Of a stretch of DNA of 64,000 nucleotides, positions 1-7,924 are shown piece by piece. Source of the stretch: UBA12088 sp041920275 (lineage in GTDB: Bacteria > Patescibacteriota > Minisyncoccia > Phycocordibacterales > UBA12088); the NCBI GenBank assembly GCA_041920275.1, contig JAYRSE010000001.1:1-64000 (forward strand). The letters are read 5' to 3'. The stretch's first letter is position 1. Each line of letters opens with the position of its first letter. The notes beneath the pieces were generated by a model. That model saw only the letters and a list, made by a program, of their open reading frames with translations. It was not told where the DNA came from and ran no database searches. The position numbers and the translations under genes were made by a program.

Positions 1-25
1 CAATGGTTAGTCCGATAGTACCCTC
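1..25 (+). repeat. Possible right arm of a hairpin-element copy cut by the window start
   Basis: The first bases (AATGGTTAGTCCGATAGTACC) resemble the right arm of the element at 23604-23747 (ATTGGTTAGTCGAATATGGTA). The core would lie upstream of the window, so this is only a similarity over about 20 nt and the element itself is not seen. Confidence 0.35.
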
Positions 26-84
26 CAGTATCCCCCAAAATGGTCAATTTCTTCTCAAGTCGAAAAATCGCACAAAGAAAAAAG

Positions 85-105
85 ACCGCGCTACTAGGGC
101 GCGGT
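85..105 (-). terminator. Intrinsic terminator, minus strand
   Basis: ACCGCGC and GCGCGGT form a 7-bp stem. Read on the minus strand it is followed by a T-rich run (TCTTTTTTCTTT). It lies just downstream of the minus-strand IS30 fragment and may be the terminator of the original insertion-sequence gene. Confidence 0.6.
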
Positions 106-153
106 TTCAGAGATGCTGATTTTAAACGGGACACGCGTGGTGGCTGACCCCAT

Positions 154-294
154 TTATCCACGAGAGATGACCGACACGTCGATCCCTGATTCTCGTGCGA
201 CCTCTCGAAGTACATGGTGTTCATTGAACAACGTTTCTATACGGAACCGATCCGCTTGCGTGAGGTGCGCATTCTCCTTATGCTGTGTACACAT
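154..294 (-). pseudogene. IS30-family transposase fragment (N-terminal helix-turn-helix only)
   Basis: A 46-residue reading frame contains HLTQADRFRIETLF and then LREVARESGIDVSVISR. This is the usual start of IS30-type transposases, with a helix-turn-helix ending in the S-x-I-S-R pattern. It stops directly after ISRG, so the DDE catalytic domain is missing. About 62 bp (160-221) recur almost identically but inverted at 1350-1411. Family assignment rests on motif recognition only. It is a non-functional remnant. Confidence 0.6.
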
Positions 295-457
295 ATCCGT
301 CTTGGTTACTGGCTGAATAAGCACCACCAGTATACCCGAGGCGGATGTGTTCGTTAGAGGAGGTTAGTGTTGCAGTTCAAGGTTGAATAAAAGCTGTCCC
401 CAATTCCAATAACGAGGTAGAGTGGTATTCAAGGTAGTATCCACACTGCACAAAACT

Positions 458-480
458 AACGACCCCGAAAGGGGTCGTTT
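458..480. terminator. Bidirectional hairpin terminator downstream of the HAD gene
   Basis: AACGACCCC and GGGGTCGTT form a 9-bp stem with a GAAA-type loop, with T-rich sequence on either side depending on the strand. It lies just beyond the stop codon of the minus-strand HAD gene and most likely ends that transcript. Confidence 0.7.
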
Positions 481-502
481 TGGTGTGTTTTTGTGTGCGG
501 TG

Positions 503-1189
503 TTAGATGTGAGACATAAGACTTACGAGCAATCTTTGGGTAATCTCACTGAGATGTTGTACCGTATATGCGCCATGCAGGCACTCCTCATGGAGTTTGC
601 CGTTCGGACGATACGCAATACAGTGCATCCCCGCATTGTGTGCAGCGTGAAAATCATGCACGCTGTCTCCCACTACGACACAGTGCTCGGGATGTGTATC
701 AAGCAGAGTCATTGCTCGTAAGAAAATGTCCGGCGCCGGCTTACCTTGCGCAATCTCATCGCCCCCAACTACGTGCGCGACAAAACGACGTAGATGCAGG
801 TGGTTGAGCACGGTCTCGCAATACTTTCTGGTAGATGCGGAACCGATTGCCATAGGTACCCGCTGGCGATGGAGCATTTCGAGAAGTGGGTATGCTCCCT
901 CGATGCATTGCATACTTCCCAATATGGTAGGGTCTTGCAGGCGTATCCATTTTTCCGTGGCAACTGCTTGAGCGGTTTCCCTAGCAATATCCGCTGTCAT
1001 ACCCGCATGTTGCATAAGGAGCGTGGTGCAAAATTCAACAGTATTCACACCGGAAAATCGGCGCATTATGTCCTCGGGGGTAATGGTAACGCCGTACTCC
1101 CACAGAAGCAGTGCCTCAATGGCGCTGTGGTGCTTTTGTGTGTCAGACAAGGTGCCGTCGAGATCAAAAATGAGTGCGATGTGAGTCAT
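503..1189 (-). CDS. HAD-superfamily phosphatase, beta-phosphoglucomutase/phosphoglycolate phosphatase type
   Basis: 228 residues. A cytosolic Mg-dependent phosphatase or phosphomutase of HAD subfamily I. All four HAD motifs are visible: FDLDGT with the nucleophile Asp9 and Asp11, the motif II serine in GSAS (116-119), Lys150 in GKPAPD, and GDSVHD (174-179). A helical cap of roughly residues 15-85 sits between motifs I and II, as in beta-phosphoglucomutase relatives. The start is preceded by GAGGG at about 8 nt. The substrate cannot be read from sequence. The gene stands alone among insertion-sequence remnants, so it may have been carried in or simply bracketed by insertions. Confidence 0.88.
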   Translation of the reverse strand: MTHIALIFDLDGTLSDTQKHHSAIEALLLWEYGVTITPEDIMRRFSGVNTVEFCTTLLMQHAGMTADIARETAQAVATEKWIRLQDPTILGSMQCIEGAYPLLEMLHRQRVPMAIGSASTRKYCETVLNHLHLRRFVAHVVGGDEIAQGKPAPDIFLRAMTLLDTHPEHCVVVGDSVHDFHAAHNAGMHCIAYRPNGKLHEECLHGAYTVQHLSEITQRLLVSLMSHI

Positions 1190-1342
1190 GCGTTGTCCCT
1201 CTCATGTTGTGTGTCTGAAATGTTCCACGATAGACCATACCGCGCGGGGGTGAGGAATGCAAGAGTGGGCTTTATCACGGCAAAGTTGATGATTAAGGGG
1301 AAATGGGGTCAGGGGGAAATGGGGAACTGTCCCCAATATCCC

Positions 1343-1447
1343 AATAAACACCATGTACTTCGAGTGGTCGCACGAGAATCAGGGATCGACGTGTCGGTCA
1401 TCTCTCGTGAGTGCAACAGAAACAAAGAGTCTGATGGTCGCTACTGA
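1343..1447 (+). pseudogene. Second IS30-type transposase helix-turn-helix fragment
   Basis: The frame reads HHVLRVVARESGIDVSVISR and then ECNRNKESDGRY before a stop. This continues the IS30 helix-turn-helix a little further than the copy at 154-294. It has no start codon of its own and no catalytic domain. The shared stretch is in inverted orientation relative to the first copy. G-rich sequence (GGGGAAATGGGGTCAGG) lies directly upstream. Remnant only. Confidence 0.55.
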
Positions 1448-1505
1448 ACTGACCCCCTCCACGGGAACATGAGTCCATTCTCGTTTTCCTTTAACATGAG
1501 GGTAT

Positions 1506-1664
1506 ATGAGAAAGAGAAAAACGTATACGCCGGCGCAAAAACTTCACGCCGCGCTCGACCTTTTCAAAGGCGACCGCACTGCGGTCGACATCGCCCGTGA
1601 CATCGGGTGTCACCCGACCGTCATCGATGACCCGAAAGATACTCTGGAGAAGAAGAGACTGTAA
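1506..1664 (+). pseudogene. IS3-family orfA-like transposase fragment
   Basis: A 52-residue frame, MRKRKTYTPAQKLHAALDLF followed by KGDRTAVDIARDIGCHPTVI, matches the pattern of IS3/IS911 OrfA proteins (basic start, Y-T/S-P-x-Q-K, then a helix-turn-helix with GxHP). In intact OrfA the helix-turn-helix is followed by W-K-x-x-F and a leucine zipper. Here it breaks into DDPKDTLEKKRL and stops, so the protein is truncated and no orfB follows. It could be a small DNA-binding remnant protein, but most likely it is debris. Confidence 0.5.
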
Positions 1665-1697
1665 ACTACTTTGTGTAAGGTGAGGTGTCTTGAATGC

Positions 1698-1703
1698 TAT
1701 ACT
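1698..1703 (+). promoter_or_regulatory. -10 box (TATACT, extended TGC) of the VTT gene, leaderless
   Basis: TGCTATACT has its last T seven nt before the A of the ATG at 1710, so a normal transcription start falls on the start codon. No Shine-Dalgarno is visible. Confidence 0.6.
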
Positions 1704-1709
1704 GTGAGG

Positions 1710-2396
1710 ATGAGAACAGCTGCCGCGACACGCCACACCTTGGTACCGGCATTCATTGTGCTGCTGTTGTATGCCGGATCCGCATGGTACCTCTGGCATC
1801 ACTATGGCCACACGCTCTACTCTGATCCCGCGCATGTTCAGTCGTTCGTACTGAACACGGGCGTATATGCACCCCTTGTGTTCGTACTTCTGCAGGCGGT
1901 GCAGGTGGTGTTCGCGCCCATCCCCGGGCAAGTGACCGGCTTTGTGGGAGGATATCTCTTTGGCACCATACTGGGAACACTTTACGCGCTTGTAGGTGCG
2001 ATGCTTGGTTCAGGGGTGGTATTTCTTCTCGTTCGACGCTATGGCAGGACGCTGGTGCATCGGTATGTCGAACCCTCGACCCTCAAGCGGTTTGCCTACA
2101 TGGCACGAACCAAGGGCCCGGTCGCACTCTTTTTTGTCTACCTCGTACCCGGTCTTCCGGACGACGTGGTGAGCTTCATTGCCGGCCTGAGTAGCTTACC
2201 GATACGCACACTTCTCGCCATTTCGTTCATAGGAAGACTGCCCGGATATTTCGCGCTCGCGTACGTTGGTGATAGTTTGGCACAGGGTAGAGAACCGACG
2301 GTTACGATCGGATTGTGTTGCGCGGTTACAGCCGTATTGGTGTTGGCCTATTACAACGCAGGACGCATTGAGCGCTACATACGGCGGTACGCATGA
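1710..2396 (+). CDS. VTT-domain (SNARE-associated / DedA / TVP38-like) membrane protein
   Basis: 228 residues, polytopic inner-membrane protein. A first transmembrane helix (about 10-28) is followed by the VTT/DedA core: a hydrophobic stretch with FAPIPGQVTGFVGGYLFG (about residues 74-91), a glycine-rich helix, and the conserved LVPGLPDDVVSFIAGLS (about 146-162) typical of the TVP38/TMEM64 family. DedA relatives act in lipid scrambling, envelope homeostasis or membrane-potential-linked transport; the substrate here is unknown. An upstream in-frame start at 1671 exists, but the -10 box at 1698-1703 points to 1710. Confidence 0.85.
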   Translation: MRTAAATRHTLVPAFIVLLLYAGSAWYLWHHYGHTLYSDPAHVQSFVLNTGVYAPLVFVLLQAVQVVFAPIPGQVTGFVGGYLFGTILGTLYALVGAMLGSGVVFLLVRRYGRTLVHRYVEPSTLKRFAYMARTKGPVALFFVYLVPGLPDDVVSFIAGLSSLPIRTLLAISFIGRLPGYFALAYVGDSLAQGREPTVTIGLCCAVTAVLVLAYYNAGRIERYIRRYA

Positions 2397-2537
2397 GCGA
2401 TCGCACCCGTGCGCAGTCGTGAGGACAAACATCATCCATAATTCGAGGGTGGAGTGGGTGATCGGGGTATTCGCGTCACTGTATGACGGTGAACGGTTGC
2501 CCGAAACATAGACGCATCTAACGTCGATACCCTGCTC

Positions 2538-3335
2538 TCACTTTCTTCGAAATGCGAGGTAGGCGAGTGTGCAGAGGAATATGCCGATGCAGGCGGCTGC
2601 GGCAAGTATGATGTGCGGATACTGCCCGTCGAAACCCGAAGGCGCGAGGTGTTTGTAGAGGATTCCCGCGTACGCCCACACGAGCACGGCTCCGTATGCC
2701 GATGAGCGATCTTGGAGCGTGCGCCACGTCCCGATGAGTGCGCCGATACAGAGTACGATGATCGTCCAGACGTCTTTTGCGAGTCCGAACCCGTTCCATT
2801 CAATACTGACGAGCAGTACGGTGATGTTCGCGATCGTGGCGACCGTGATCCAACCGAAATACACGCTGAAGGGGGTGCGAATGAGGAGCTCGTCGCGTTT
2901 CGAAAATGTTTCTCCTCGCAGCATGTGCGCGATGTGGGTGAGGGTGGTGAGGAGGGTGAGCATGATGATCACCGAGAGTGCGATGTGTCCGTGGTGCCAC
3001 GCGAAGATCCATGCGACGTTGGCGAGCGAGGTTACGACAAAATACCAACCGACCCGCGCAAGGAGTCGTTCGCGCGCTCGCGAGGATCCGCTCGCCCAGC
3101 ACCCGAGTTGGCGCAGTGTGTGTATACCGAGCAGGAGGTAGATGAGGCCCCATATCGCAAAGGTCAATCCCGCCGGAGTGAAGAGGTTCGGGTACGCGTC
3201 GGACGCTTGTCCGGTGGTGACGCCCCCGATGGGAAGTGCGTTCGCAAGATAGTTCACGAACACCGTGCCGAGGTACGCCACCACCAATATGGCTTTGCGG
3301 AGGTGCGAATGATATTCGGTGAGTAGGGTGTGCAT
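2538..3335 (-). CDS. TspO/MBR-type tryptophan-rich membrane protein
   Basis: 265 residues with about seven predicted transmembrane segments. Recognisable features are NLFTPAGLTFAIWGLIYLLL near residue 50, which matches the family pattern P-x-G-x-T-F-x-x-W-x-x-I-Y, and further tryptophans (VAWIFAWHHG, VSIEWNGFG). This is the long seven-helix tryptophan-rich sensory-protein variant rather than the five-helix classical TspO. Such proteins bind porphyrins or lipophilic ligands or act as stress sensors; the ligand here is unknown. A CATACT -10-like box lies about 40 nt upstream and no clear Shine-Dalgarno is seen. Convergent with the VTT gene. Confidence 0.78.
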   Translation of the reverse strand: MHTLLTEYHSHLRKAILVVAYLGTVFVNYLANALPIGGVTTGQASDAYPNLFTPAGLTFAIWGLIYLLLGIHTLRQLGCWASGSSRARERLLARVGWYFVVTSLANVAWIFAWHHGHIALSVIIMLTLLTTLTHIAHMLRGETFSKRDELLIRTPFSVYFGWITVATIANITVLLVSIEWNGFGLAKDVWTIIVLCIGALIGTWRTLQDRSSAYGAVLVWAYAGILYKHLAPSGFDGQYPHIILAAAACIGIFLCTLAYLAFRRK

Positions 3336-3476
3336 GGTGTGCGGTACGCGGAGTTGGAGCTTACAGACAGTATGACATACCTCTCAGTGGTGACACAACC
3401 GTGATCCGGCTCATGCGCGTTGCGTCTCACATTTGCGAAGCGCTCGCACAACTCCATGTGAAAAGTTTTTGCGTGG

Positions 3477-3482
3477 TATACT
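3477..3482 (+). promoter_or_regulatory. -10 box (TGGTATACT) of the zinc-finger gene, leaderless
   Basis: Extended -10. The last T (3482) is seven nt before the A of the ATG at 3489, the same spacing as in several other genes of the window. Confidence 0.6.
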
Positions 3483-3488
3483 GCATGG

Positions 3489-4187
3489 ATGCAAGAACTC
3501 ACGTGTCCCGAGTGTCGTGTTGTGATGCGTCCGGTACGTGTTTCCGCTCATTACCATGGTCAGGCGATCCAAGTTGAACAATGCGCGTCGTGCGGTGGTC
3601 TGTGGTTTGACCGCTCAGAGCAGCACCGTGTCTCCGTAGAGCACATCGAGTCGCTTGATCCTTATGATGAGCGTGCGCTTCTGCGTCTACACACGGTTCG
3701 CGATGGTGCGTGCCCCAAGGACGGTGCCGGGTTGCGGCGCTTTGTTGATGTTCAGTTTCCAAAGAATATTGTCATTGAGACCTGTGATGTGTGCGGGGGG
3801 TTGTGGTTCAATCGAGGTGAGTATTGCGCCTATCGGAGGTTTTTTGAACATTTCAAAAAACGTCAAGAGAGAAAGGATGCGGACCATGAGTCTCCGGTTC
3901 AGCATCTGACGCGGGCATTTATGCATTTTCAACGTAACAAGGAGGTGCGAAATCGTAAACGACTCGTGATGCGCACACTTTCGGTCGAAACCATGAAATC
4001 GCTTCTCGTGTTCCTGTTTTCCGGTCCCGTGGGAGGATTGTCATTGGCCACACTGTACCTGGTGCCGCTCGCAGTGGTCTTGCAAGTTCTGTTGAGATCA
4101 GAGCACGGCTTCGGCATACAGGTCGATATGGAAGAATTCAAACGTCTCGTCAGTGAGTTGCAAGCGGAACAAAGAAAACGAGAGTAG
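3489..4187 (+). CDS. Double zf-TFIIB zinc-ribbon membrane protein
   Basis: 232 residues. Two TFIIB-like zinc ribbons: the first uses CPEC (6-9) and CASCGGLWFDR (32-42), the second CPKDG (75-79) and CDVCGGLWFNRGE (99-111). The CxxCGGLWF-D/N-R signature is diagnostic of the zf-TFIIB family. A charged linker follows, then one or two membrane-spanning segments (about 172-202) and a charged tail. Function in bacteria is not established. An alternative ATG at 3485 is out of frame. The promoter spacing supports 3489. Confidence 0.85.
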   Translation: MQELTCPECRVVMRPVRVSAHYHGQAIQVEQCASCGGLWFDRSEQHRVSVEHIESLDPYDERALLRLHTVRDGACPKDGAGLRRFVDVQFPKNIVIETCDVCGGLWFNRGEYCAYRRFFEHFKKRQERKDADHESPVQHLTRAFMHFQRNKEVRNRKRLVMRTLSVETMKSLLVFLFSGPVGGLSLATLYLVPLAVVLQVLLRSEHGFGIQVDMEEFKRLVSELQAEQRKRE

Positions 4188-4242
4188 TATCGGAAATGTG
4201 TACTCGTGTGATCGATGAAGACGTGGAGTAATTTTGCGAAGC

Positions 4243-4280
4243 CCGATCTGAAACCTCACAGTGAGATTTGGTCGGTTTTT
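4243..4280 (+). terminator. Terminator of the zinc-finger gene
   Basis: An imperfect stem (CCGA..AAACCTC with GAGATTT..TCGG) is followed by TTTTT, about 60 nt after the stop codon. Confidence 0.6.
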
Positions 4281-4317
4281 AAATTTAGTGTTGTGCGTGT
4301 CGGTACTCGGCACAACT

Positions 4318-4342
4318 CAAACCCCCGCGGTTTGCGGGGGGT
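4318..4342 (-). terminator. Hairpin terminator of the small membrane protein gene
   Basis: ACCCCCGC and GCGGGGG form a strong stem. Read on the minus strand it is followed by TTTGAGTTGT. It lies just after the stop codon of the gene at 4399-4605. Confidence 0.6.
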
Positions 4343-4398
4343 ATCGAGTGGCGTGAGAGGTGAGATCGTTTGGTCGTGAAGGTGAGCGGATCGCACGC

Positions 4399-4605
4399 TT
4401 ATCCTCGACCTCCACGCCAACGTTTACCTCCTCTGTGGGGGTGGATTTGGGATCCGTCGCAGGGTGTACGCGCACGATCATCTCTTGTGCGGTCACCGGT
4501 CTTGGAGTTGCGGCGCAATAGCATAAAGATAAGAACGAGTATGACAGCACCCGTGATCAAAAGTATGGGCGGTATGTTTTCGATCGTCTCGAAGATGGAA
4601 TTCAT
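4399..4605 (-). CDS. Small single-pass membrane protein, unknown
   Basis: 68 residues starting MNSIFETIENIPPI. One transmembrane helix (about 13-30: ILLITGAVILVLIFMLL) is followed by a basic, arginine- and glycine-rich tail rich in short charged motifs. The start is chosen because AAGGAG lies 7 nt upstream of this ATG, one of the clearest ribosome-binding sites in the window. An upstream in-frame ATG at 4695 lacks one. No family recognised. Confidence 0.6.
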   Translation of the reverse strand: MNSIFETIENIPPILLITGAVILVLIFMLLRRNSKTGDRTRDDRARTPCDGSQIHPHRGGKRWRGGRG

Positions 4606-4690
4606 TGCCGTGCTCCTTACAAGGTGTGAGTGATCTCCGGTCGCTATCATACGTGTGCGCTCAAGGTGGCGCAAGTGGTGCGGGGTAAGG

Positions 4691-4712
4691 TACAACCGCC
4701 CGAGGGCGGTTG
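4691..4712. terminator. Stable GC hairpin downstream of the 4720-5211 gene
   Basis: CAACCGCCC and GGGCGGTTG form a 9-bp stem with a minimal loop. The T-tract is poor on both strands, so it may be a weak terminator or an mRNA end stabiliser. Confidence 0.45.
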
Positions 4713-4719
4713 TGATCTG

Positions 4720-5211
4720 CTACGCGCGTAGGTACTCCTGTGGCGCGGACGCGTTTGGGCGTGCAAACGATAGTGCGATGAGGTACGTTGCCACAAAGAG
4801 CACGCCGAGTGTCATCTGGAACATGATCACAACGAAGAATAGTGCCCAGAACACGACACGAAACTGTCGGTGCGCATTACCCAATGCAGTGCTGATGTTG
4901 GAGACACCGCGAATGTACTCGAAGTATGGGTCAAGAAACACGCGCCGATGTGCGTAGAGTATCAGTGGAACGGGGATATACACCGCAAAGGCGAGGGTGA
5001 AAGCGAACATATCGTCTCGGGCAACTCTTCCCAATGATACCGCATCGAAGAAAAGGTGTATCGCGAAATACATCCAGATCGCGAAAGCGCCCAAGATGAC
5101 CGATGTGCGTGCGAGGGCGTACCGGTCCCATCCAAAATATGCTTGCGTATAGTCTGCCAGTCTACCCAAGATGTCGCAAAACCGGTGATCGAGATCGTAC
5201 TTGCTGTACAT
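4720..5211 (-). CDS. Four-helix membrane protein, unknown
   Basis: 163 residues starting MYSKYDLDHRFCDILG. Four hydrophobic segments (about residues 38-58, 72-88, 118-138 and 140-152) with no recognisable catalytic motif. The start at 5211 is preceded by AGAGGTG about 7 nt upstream. A longer frame reaching 5331 has no such site. Function unknown. It stands alone, transcribed away from the coiled-coil gene. Confidence 0.6.
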   Translation of the reverse strand: MYSKYDLDHRFCDILGRLADYTQAYFGWDRYALARTSVILGAFAIWMYFAIHLFFDAVSLGRVARDDMFAFTLAFAVYIPVPLILYAHRRVFLDPYFEYIRGVSNISTALGNAHRQFRVVFWALFFVVIMFQMTLGVLFVATYLIALSFARPNASAPQEYLRA

Positions 5212-5445
5212 GGTGAACACCTCTGTTTTTGGATCTGTCGCAACAATACGCGCAATGTATGCCGAGCACAATGCCTCTGGCCGCATGCCGGTCGTGTTGC
5301 CGTATGCTGCTTTTCCGGAACTTTTGATCATGTGACACGGATCTCGCAGTATTTTTCCTTCGGAAGATCTGTGTACCTATGACGAATTTGGTGCGCAGGT
5401 GTGCAGCACTTGCAGTCCTCAGTTGTGGATTATGTAGTGCGGCGG

Positions 5446-5451
5446 TATGAT
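5446..5451 (+). promoter_or_regulatory. -10 box (TATGAT) of the coiled-coil gene, leaderless
   Basis: The last T (5451) is seven nt before the A of the ATG at 5458. Confidence 0.5.
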
Positions 5452-5457
5452 GTTTGT

Positions 5458-5751
5458 ATGGATAAAGACCTGGAGGAACGACTGAGCTCGCTCGAGGATA
5501 CGCTCGAGATGGTGCTCGAACGGCAAAAAGAGACCACCGACCTCATGCAGGGGTATCTGGAGAACATGACGGAGCTCGTGCGGGGTTTGCAGGGGCAGGT
5601 GGGTGATGTGGTAGACGAGGAGCATGACGAGGAGCCGGAGTATGTTTCCGTGATCACGGAAAAGCTGGACGAGTTGTCGGAAAAGTTCGATGACCTCGAC
5701 CGAGCCAGGGGTGAGGCGTCGGAACCAGCGCCCGGGCGTACGGATGCGTAA
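5458..5751 (+). CDS. Small acidic coiled-coil protein, unknown
   Basis: 97 residues starting MDKDLEERLSSLEDTLEMVL. Heptad-like spacing of leucine, valine and methionine over residues 1-50 predicts a parallel coiled coil. An acidic linker (DEEHDEEPE) and a second short helix (SVITEKLDELSEKFDDLDRA) follow. No signal peptide or enzyme motif. The promoter spacing supports this start over the upstream in-frame ATG. Likely a scaffold or oligomerisation protein, but no family is recognised. Confidence 0.55.
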   Translation: MDKDLEERLSSLEDTLEMVLERQKETTDLMQGYLENMTELVRGLQGQVGDVVDEEHDEEPEYVSVITEKLDELSEKFDDLDRARGEASEPAPGRTDA

Positions 5752-5794
5752 GTGCGCGTTCGGTATGGCAGTATCCACCGTCTTTCATTAGCGC

Positions 5795-6745
5795 ATGTTT
5801 CCGGCCTATCTTTCTTTGTCACTCTTCGCACTCTTCGCGTTCACCACGCAAGCGCTTGTGCCCCTGTGGGAGCGAGTGGGGAAAGATGAATCCGCCGTCA
5901 CAGAACTTCCTCCCATTACGCTCACTTTTGTCGGCGACATGATGTTCGATCGGTACGTGCGCGAAAAGGCGGAGGTGAACGGCTATGATGTCATCCTTGA
6001 GAAGACGGCGCCGCTCTTTGCATCGAGCACTTACGTGTTCGGCAATCTTGAGGGACCGATCACCACCTTCGCGCCCGTCGCGGACTATCGCGACAGCGGG
6101 CCGGACCATTTCCGCTTTACGTTCGCCACGAAGACCGCGCGCGTGCTTCGCGAGCACCGATTCAGCGCCGTTACCCTCAACAACAACCATATCACCAACT
6201 TTGGGACGGAAGGAGTGGTGCAGACCAAGGAGTGGCTCGCGCATGCCGGTGTGGGCCACGTTGGTGCACCGGATGATCTGTACACTCCCTGGCGAACGGC
6301 GACCAGCGGCATTGAGATCGCTGTCTATTCGTACAGTCCATGGCACACAAAAGACTTTGAGCGCATGCGTATGAGCATCGGAGCCGAAGCAACATCGACG
6401 CTCGTCGTGGTGCTTACGCATTGGGGTGAAGAGTACGAGACGGTACCGAATGCAGCACAGGTTGCGCGTGGGCGTTCATTCGTCGATGCGGGAGCGGACC
6501 TTGTGATCGGCTCGCATCCGCATGTGATCCAGCGCAAAGAAGTATACAAAGGGGTGCCGATCTATTACTCGCTCGGCAACTTCGTGTTCGATCAGTATTT
6601 CTCGAGCGAGGTGCAATGCGGCGCGGTCGTTTCGTACACCCGTTTTCCCGACGGTGGTGCGACCACGAGTGAAGCGTTCATCGAACTGCGTAAAGACGGC
6701 ACCACCGCCACCTCGTCATGTGCTTCGAGCGTTTTGGTGTTGTGA
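5795..6745 (+). CDS. CapA-family metallophosphatase-like protein (PGA_cap)
   Basis: 316 residues. An N-terminal hydrophobic segment (about 3-22) marks it as exported or membrane-anchored. The CapA/PgsA fold motifs occur in order: GDMMFDR (47-53), NLEGP, NNNHITNFG, THWGEEY, GSHPHV and YSLGNFVFDQ. The family belongs to the calcineurin-like phosphoesterase group and is named after the poly-gamma-glutamate capsule protein. No PgsB/C genes lie nearby, so a capsule role is not supported here. It is more likely a generic cell-surface phosphoesterase. Confidence 0.88.
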   Translation: MFPAYLSLSLFALFAFTTQALVPLWERVGKDESAVTELPPITLTFVGDMMFDRYVREKAEVNGYDVILEKTAPLFASSTYVFGNLEGPITTFAPVADYRDSGPDHFRFTFATKTARVLREHRFSAVTLNNNHITNFGTEGVVQTKEWLAHAGVGHVGAPDDLYTPWRTATSGIEIAVYSYSPWHTKDFERMRMSIGAEATSTLVVVLTHWGEEYETVPNAAQVARGRSFVDAGADLVIGSHPHVIQRKEVYKGVPIYYSLGNFVFDQYFSSEVQCGAVVSYTRFPDGGATTSEAFIELRKDGTTATSSCASSVLVL

Positions 6746-6833
6746 CCAACGCAGGATGGAACACATCGTGTAGTGATGAAAACCGCATCATACGGTACTC
6801 GTGTTTCGGCCGTACCGGTAAAGAGTAAGAAAT

Positions 6834-6966
6834 AATACCCTATGAAATCACCATGAACTCCGCCTGTACACCTTATGAGAAACCGCTCCAAGGGAGCTTG
6901 CCCGGTCTTAGTTTCTCAAAAGGTGTACAGACTCCGTGTCCCGGTGGTTAGTTGAAGATGGTATAA
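6834..6966 (+). repeat. Hairpin element copy A (conserved core, palindromic arms)
   Basis: Nested palindrome between capA and the HIT gene. The outer stem GTACACCT (6866-6873) pairs with AGGTGTAC (6921-6928). The inner stem TGAGAAAC (6876-6883) pairs perfectly with GTTTCTCA (6911-6918). The apex carries CCGCTCC, GGG-AGCTTG-CCC and GGTCTTA. Beyond the stem, CTCCGCC on the left and GTGTCCCGGTGGTTAGTTGA on the right recur in other copies. Homologous copies are at 23125-23273, 23604-23747 and 52630-52770, all in the same strand orientation. Confidence 0.8.
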
Positions 6967-7031
6967 ATAATGCTGGTTGTGGTGGGCTTGTTTTGTGTTT
7001 CGGAGTGCTGGGCGGGGTATTGCGTGGGTGC

Positions 7032-7037
7032 TATACT
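7032..7037 (+). promoter_or_regulatory. -10 box (TGCTATACT) of the HIT gene, leaderless
   Basis: The last T is seven nt before the A of the ATG at 7044. Extended TGC present. Confidence 0.6.
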
Positions 7038-7043
7038 GGTTCA

Positions 7044-7427
7044 ATGCAGCATCAAGAACATTGGCGACGGTTGCTGCTCCGCACCGAGGAAACGGCACGC
7101 CGCTACGAGGAGGCCTGTGCACAGCAGAAGGCCGACGGTGGGTGTCGTTTATGCAACGATCCCGAGTCGATCGAGGAGTACGCGCATTGGCGTCTCATGC
7201 CGAACAAGTTCCCGTACGATCGTCTCTTCGCGAAAAGCGACATGCTGGTGACTCGGCGTCATACCGATGAGTACGATCTTTCGGACGAGGAGCGTTCGGA
7301 GCTGCTTTCGCTCAAGGTGGGAGTGCTTGCCGACCGGTACGACTCACTGCTTGATCATTTGCCACGTCAAAAATCCATTCCGCACCACTACCACGTGCAT
7401 CTTGTCTCGTTCAAACGACCGCTCTAA
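7044..7427 (+). CDS. HIT-superfamily protein
   Basis: 127 residues starting MQHQEHWRRLLLRTEE. The C-terminus ends in HHYHVHLV, the histidine-triad pattern H-x-H-x-H of nucleotide hydrolases and transferases. A CxxC (CRLCND, about residues 34-39) may bind zinc, as in several HIT members. LMPNKFPYDR is the usual second strand region of the family. Probably a cytosolic nucleotide-phosphate hydrolase, substrate unknown. The start is set by the -10 spacing. An earlier in-frame ATG at 6936 lies inside the hairpin element and is unlikely. Confidence 0.75.
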   Translation: MQHQEHWRRLLLRTEETARRYEEACAQQKADGGCRLCNDPESIEEYAHWRLMPNKFPYDRLFAKSDMLVTRRHTDEYDLSDEERSELLSLKVGVLADRYDSLLDHLPRQKSIPHHYHVHLVSFKRPL

Positions 7428-7615
7428 AATCGACCACCGCGTCAGTGCAGGTGATCCGAGTGGGGAGTGAACGGGTGCGGTGCGAATGTGGCGGGAACGG
7501 GTCGGCGCATCGTCCAACCAAGGTCTTGTCGTGCACAATGACCCGCAACGGCAGACGAGGGATTGCCTCAATGGGCCTGTGCGCCAGGAATCAAGGCGAA
7601 AAAACGGTAAAAAAC

Positions 7616-7644
7616 TTGCATTGACAACAAACATGTGGTATAAT
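7616..7644 (+). promoter_or_regulatory. Consensus promoter of the lipoprotein pair
   Basis: TTGCAT (7616-7621), a 17-bp spacer and TATAAT (7639-7644). Unlike the leaderless promoters, this one leaves a leader of about 25 nt with GGAG about 9 nt before the ATG at 7676. The upstream 7428-7615 shows no feature I can support. Confidence 0.7.
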
Positions 7645-7675
7645 ATAAAAAGGTAAACGAACTGGAGTAGTAATT

Positions 7676-7915
7676 ATGAAGTTTTTCGCACTCGCGACCG
7701 TGCTCATGCTGGCAGGTTGTCAGCATGTGCAGTACGTACCGTACGTTCCGCCCAATTCGCAGGCTGATTCGGCGCGGTACGTGAACGAGACGCTTCGGCC
7801 GGGACTTTTCCCATGGCTTGAGCACTGTCGGCGTTCGGCGTCAGCGACCGCCTACTCGACCGAGTCGAGAAGTGGTCATCAGTATCAGGCAAATCAGGTC
7901 TGTAAGGACCGTTAG
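7676..7915 (+). CDS. Small lipoprotein
   Basis: 79 residues. A lipoprotein signal (MKFFALATVLMLAGC) has its lipobox LAGC ending at Cys15, followed by a short tail with YVPYVPP and two more cysteines. No family recognised. It is the first gene of a two-lipoprotein operon, with the next start 9 nt after its stop. Confidence 0.7.
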   Translation: MKFFALATVLMLAGCQHVQYVPYVPPNSQADSARYVNETLRPGLFPWLEHCRRSASATAYSTESRSGHQYQANQVCKDR

Positions 7916-7924
7916 GAGGTTCAG

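Noticed and set aside
113..316. 67-codon plus-strand frame near the window start
   Set aside because: Antisense to the IS30 fragment, with no start signals.
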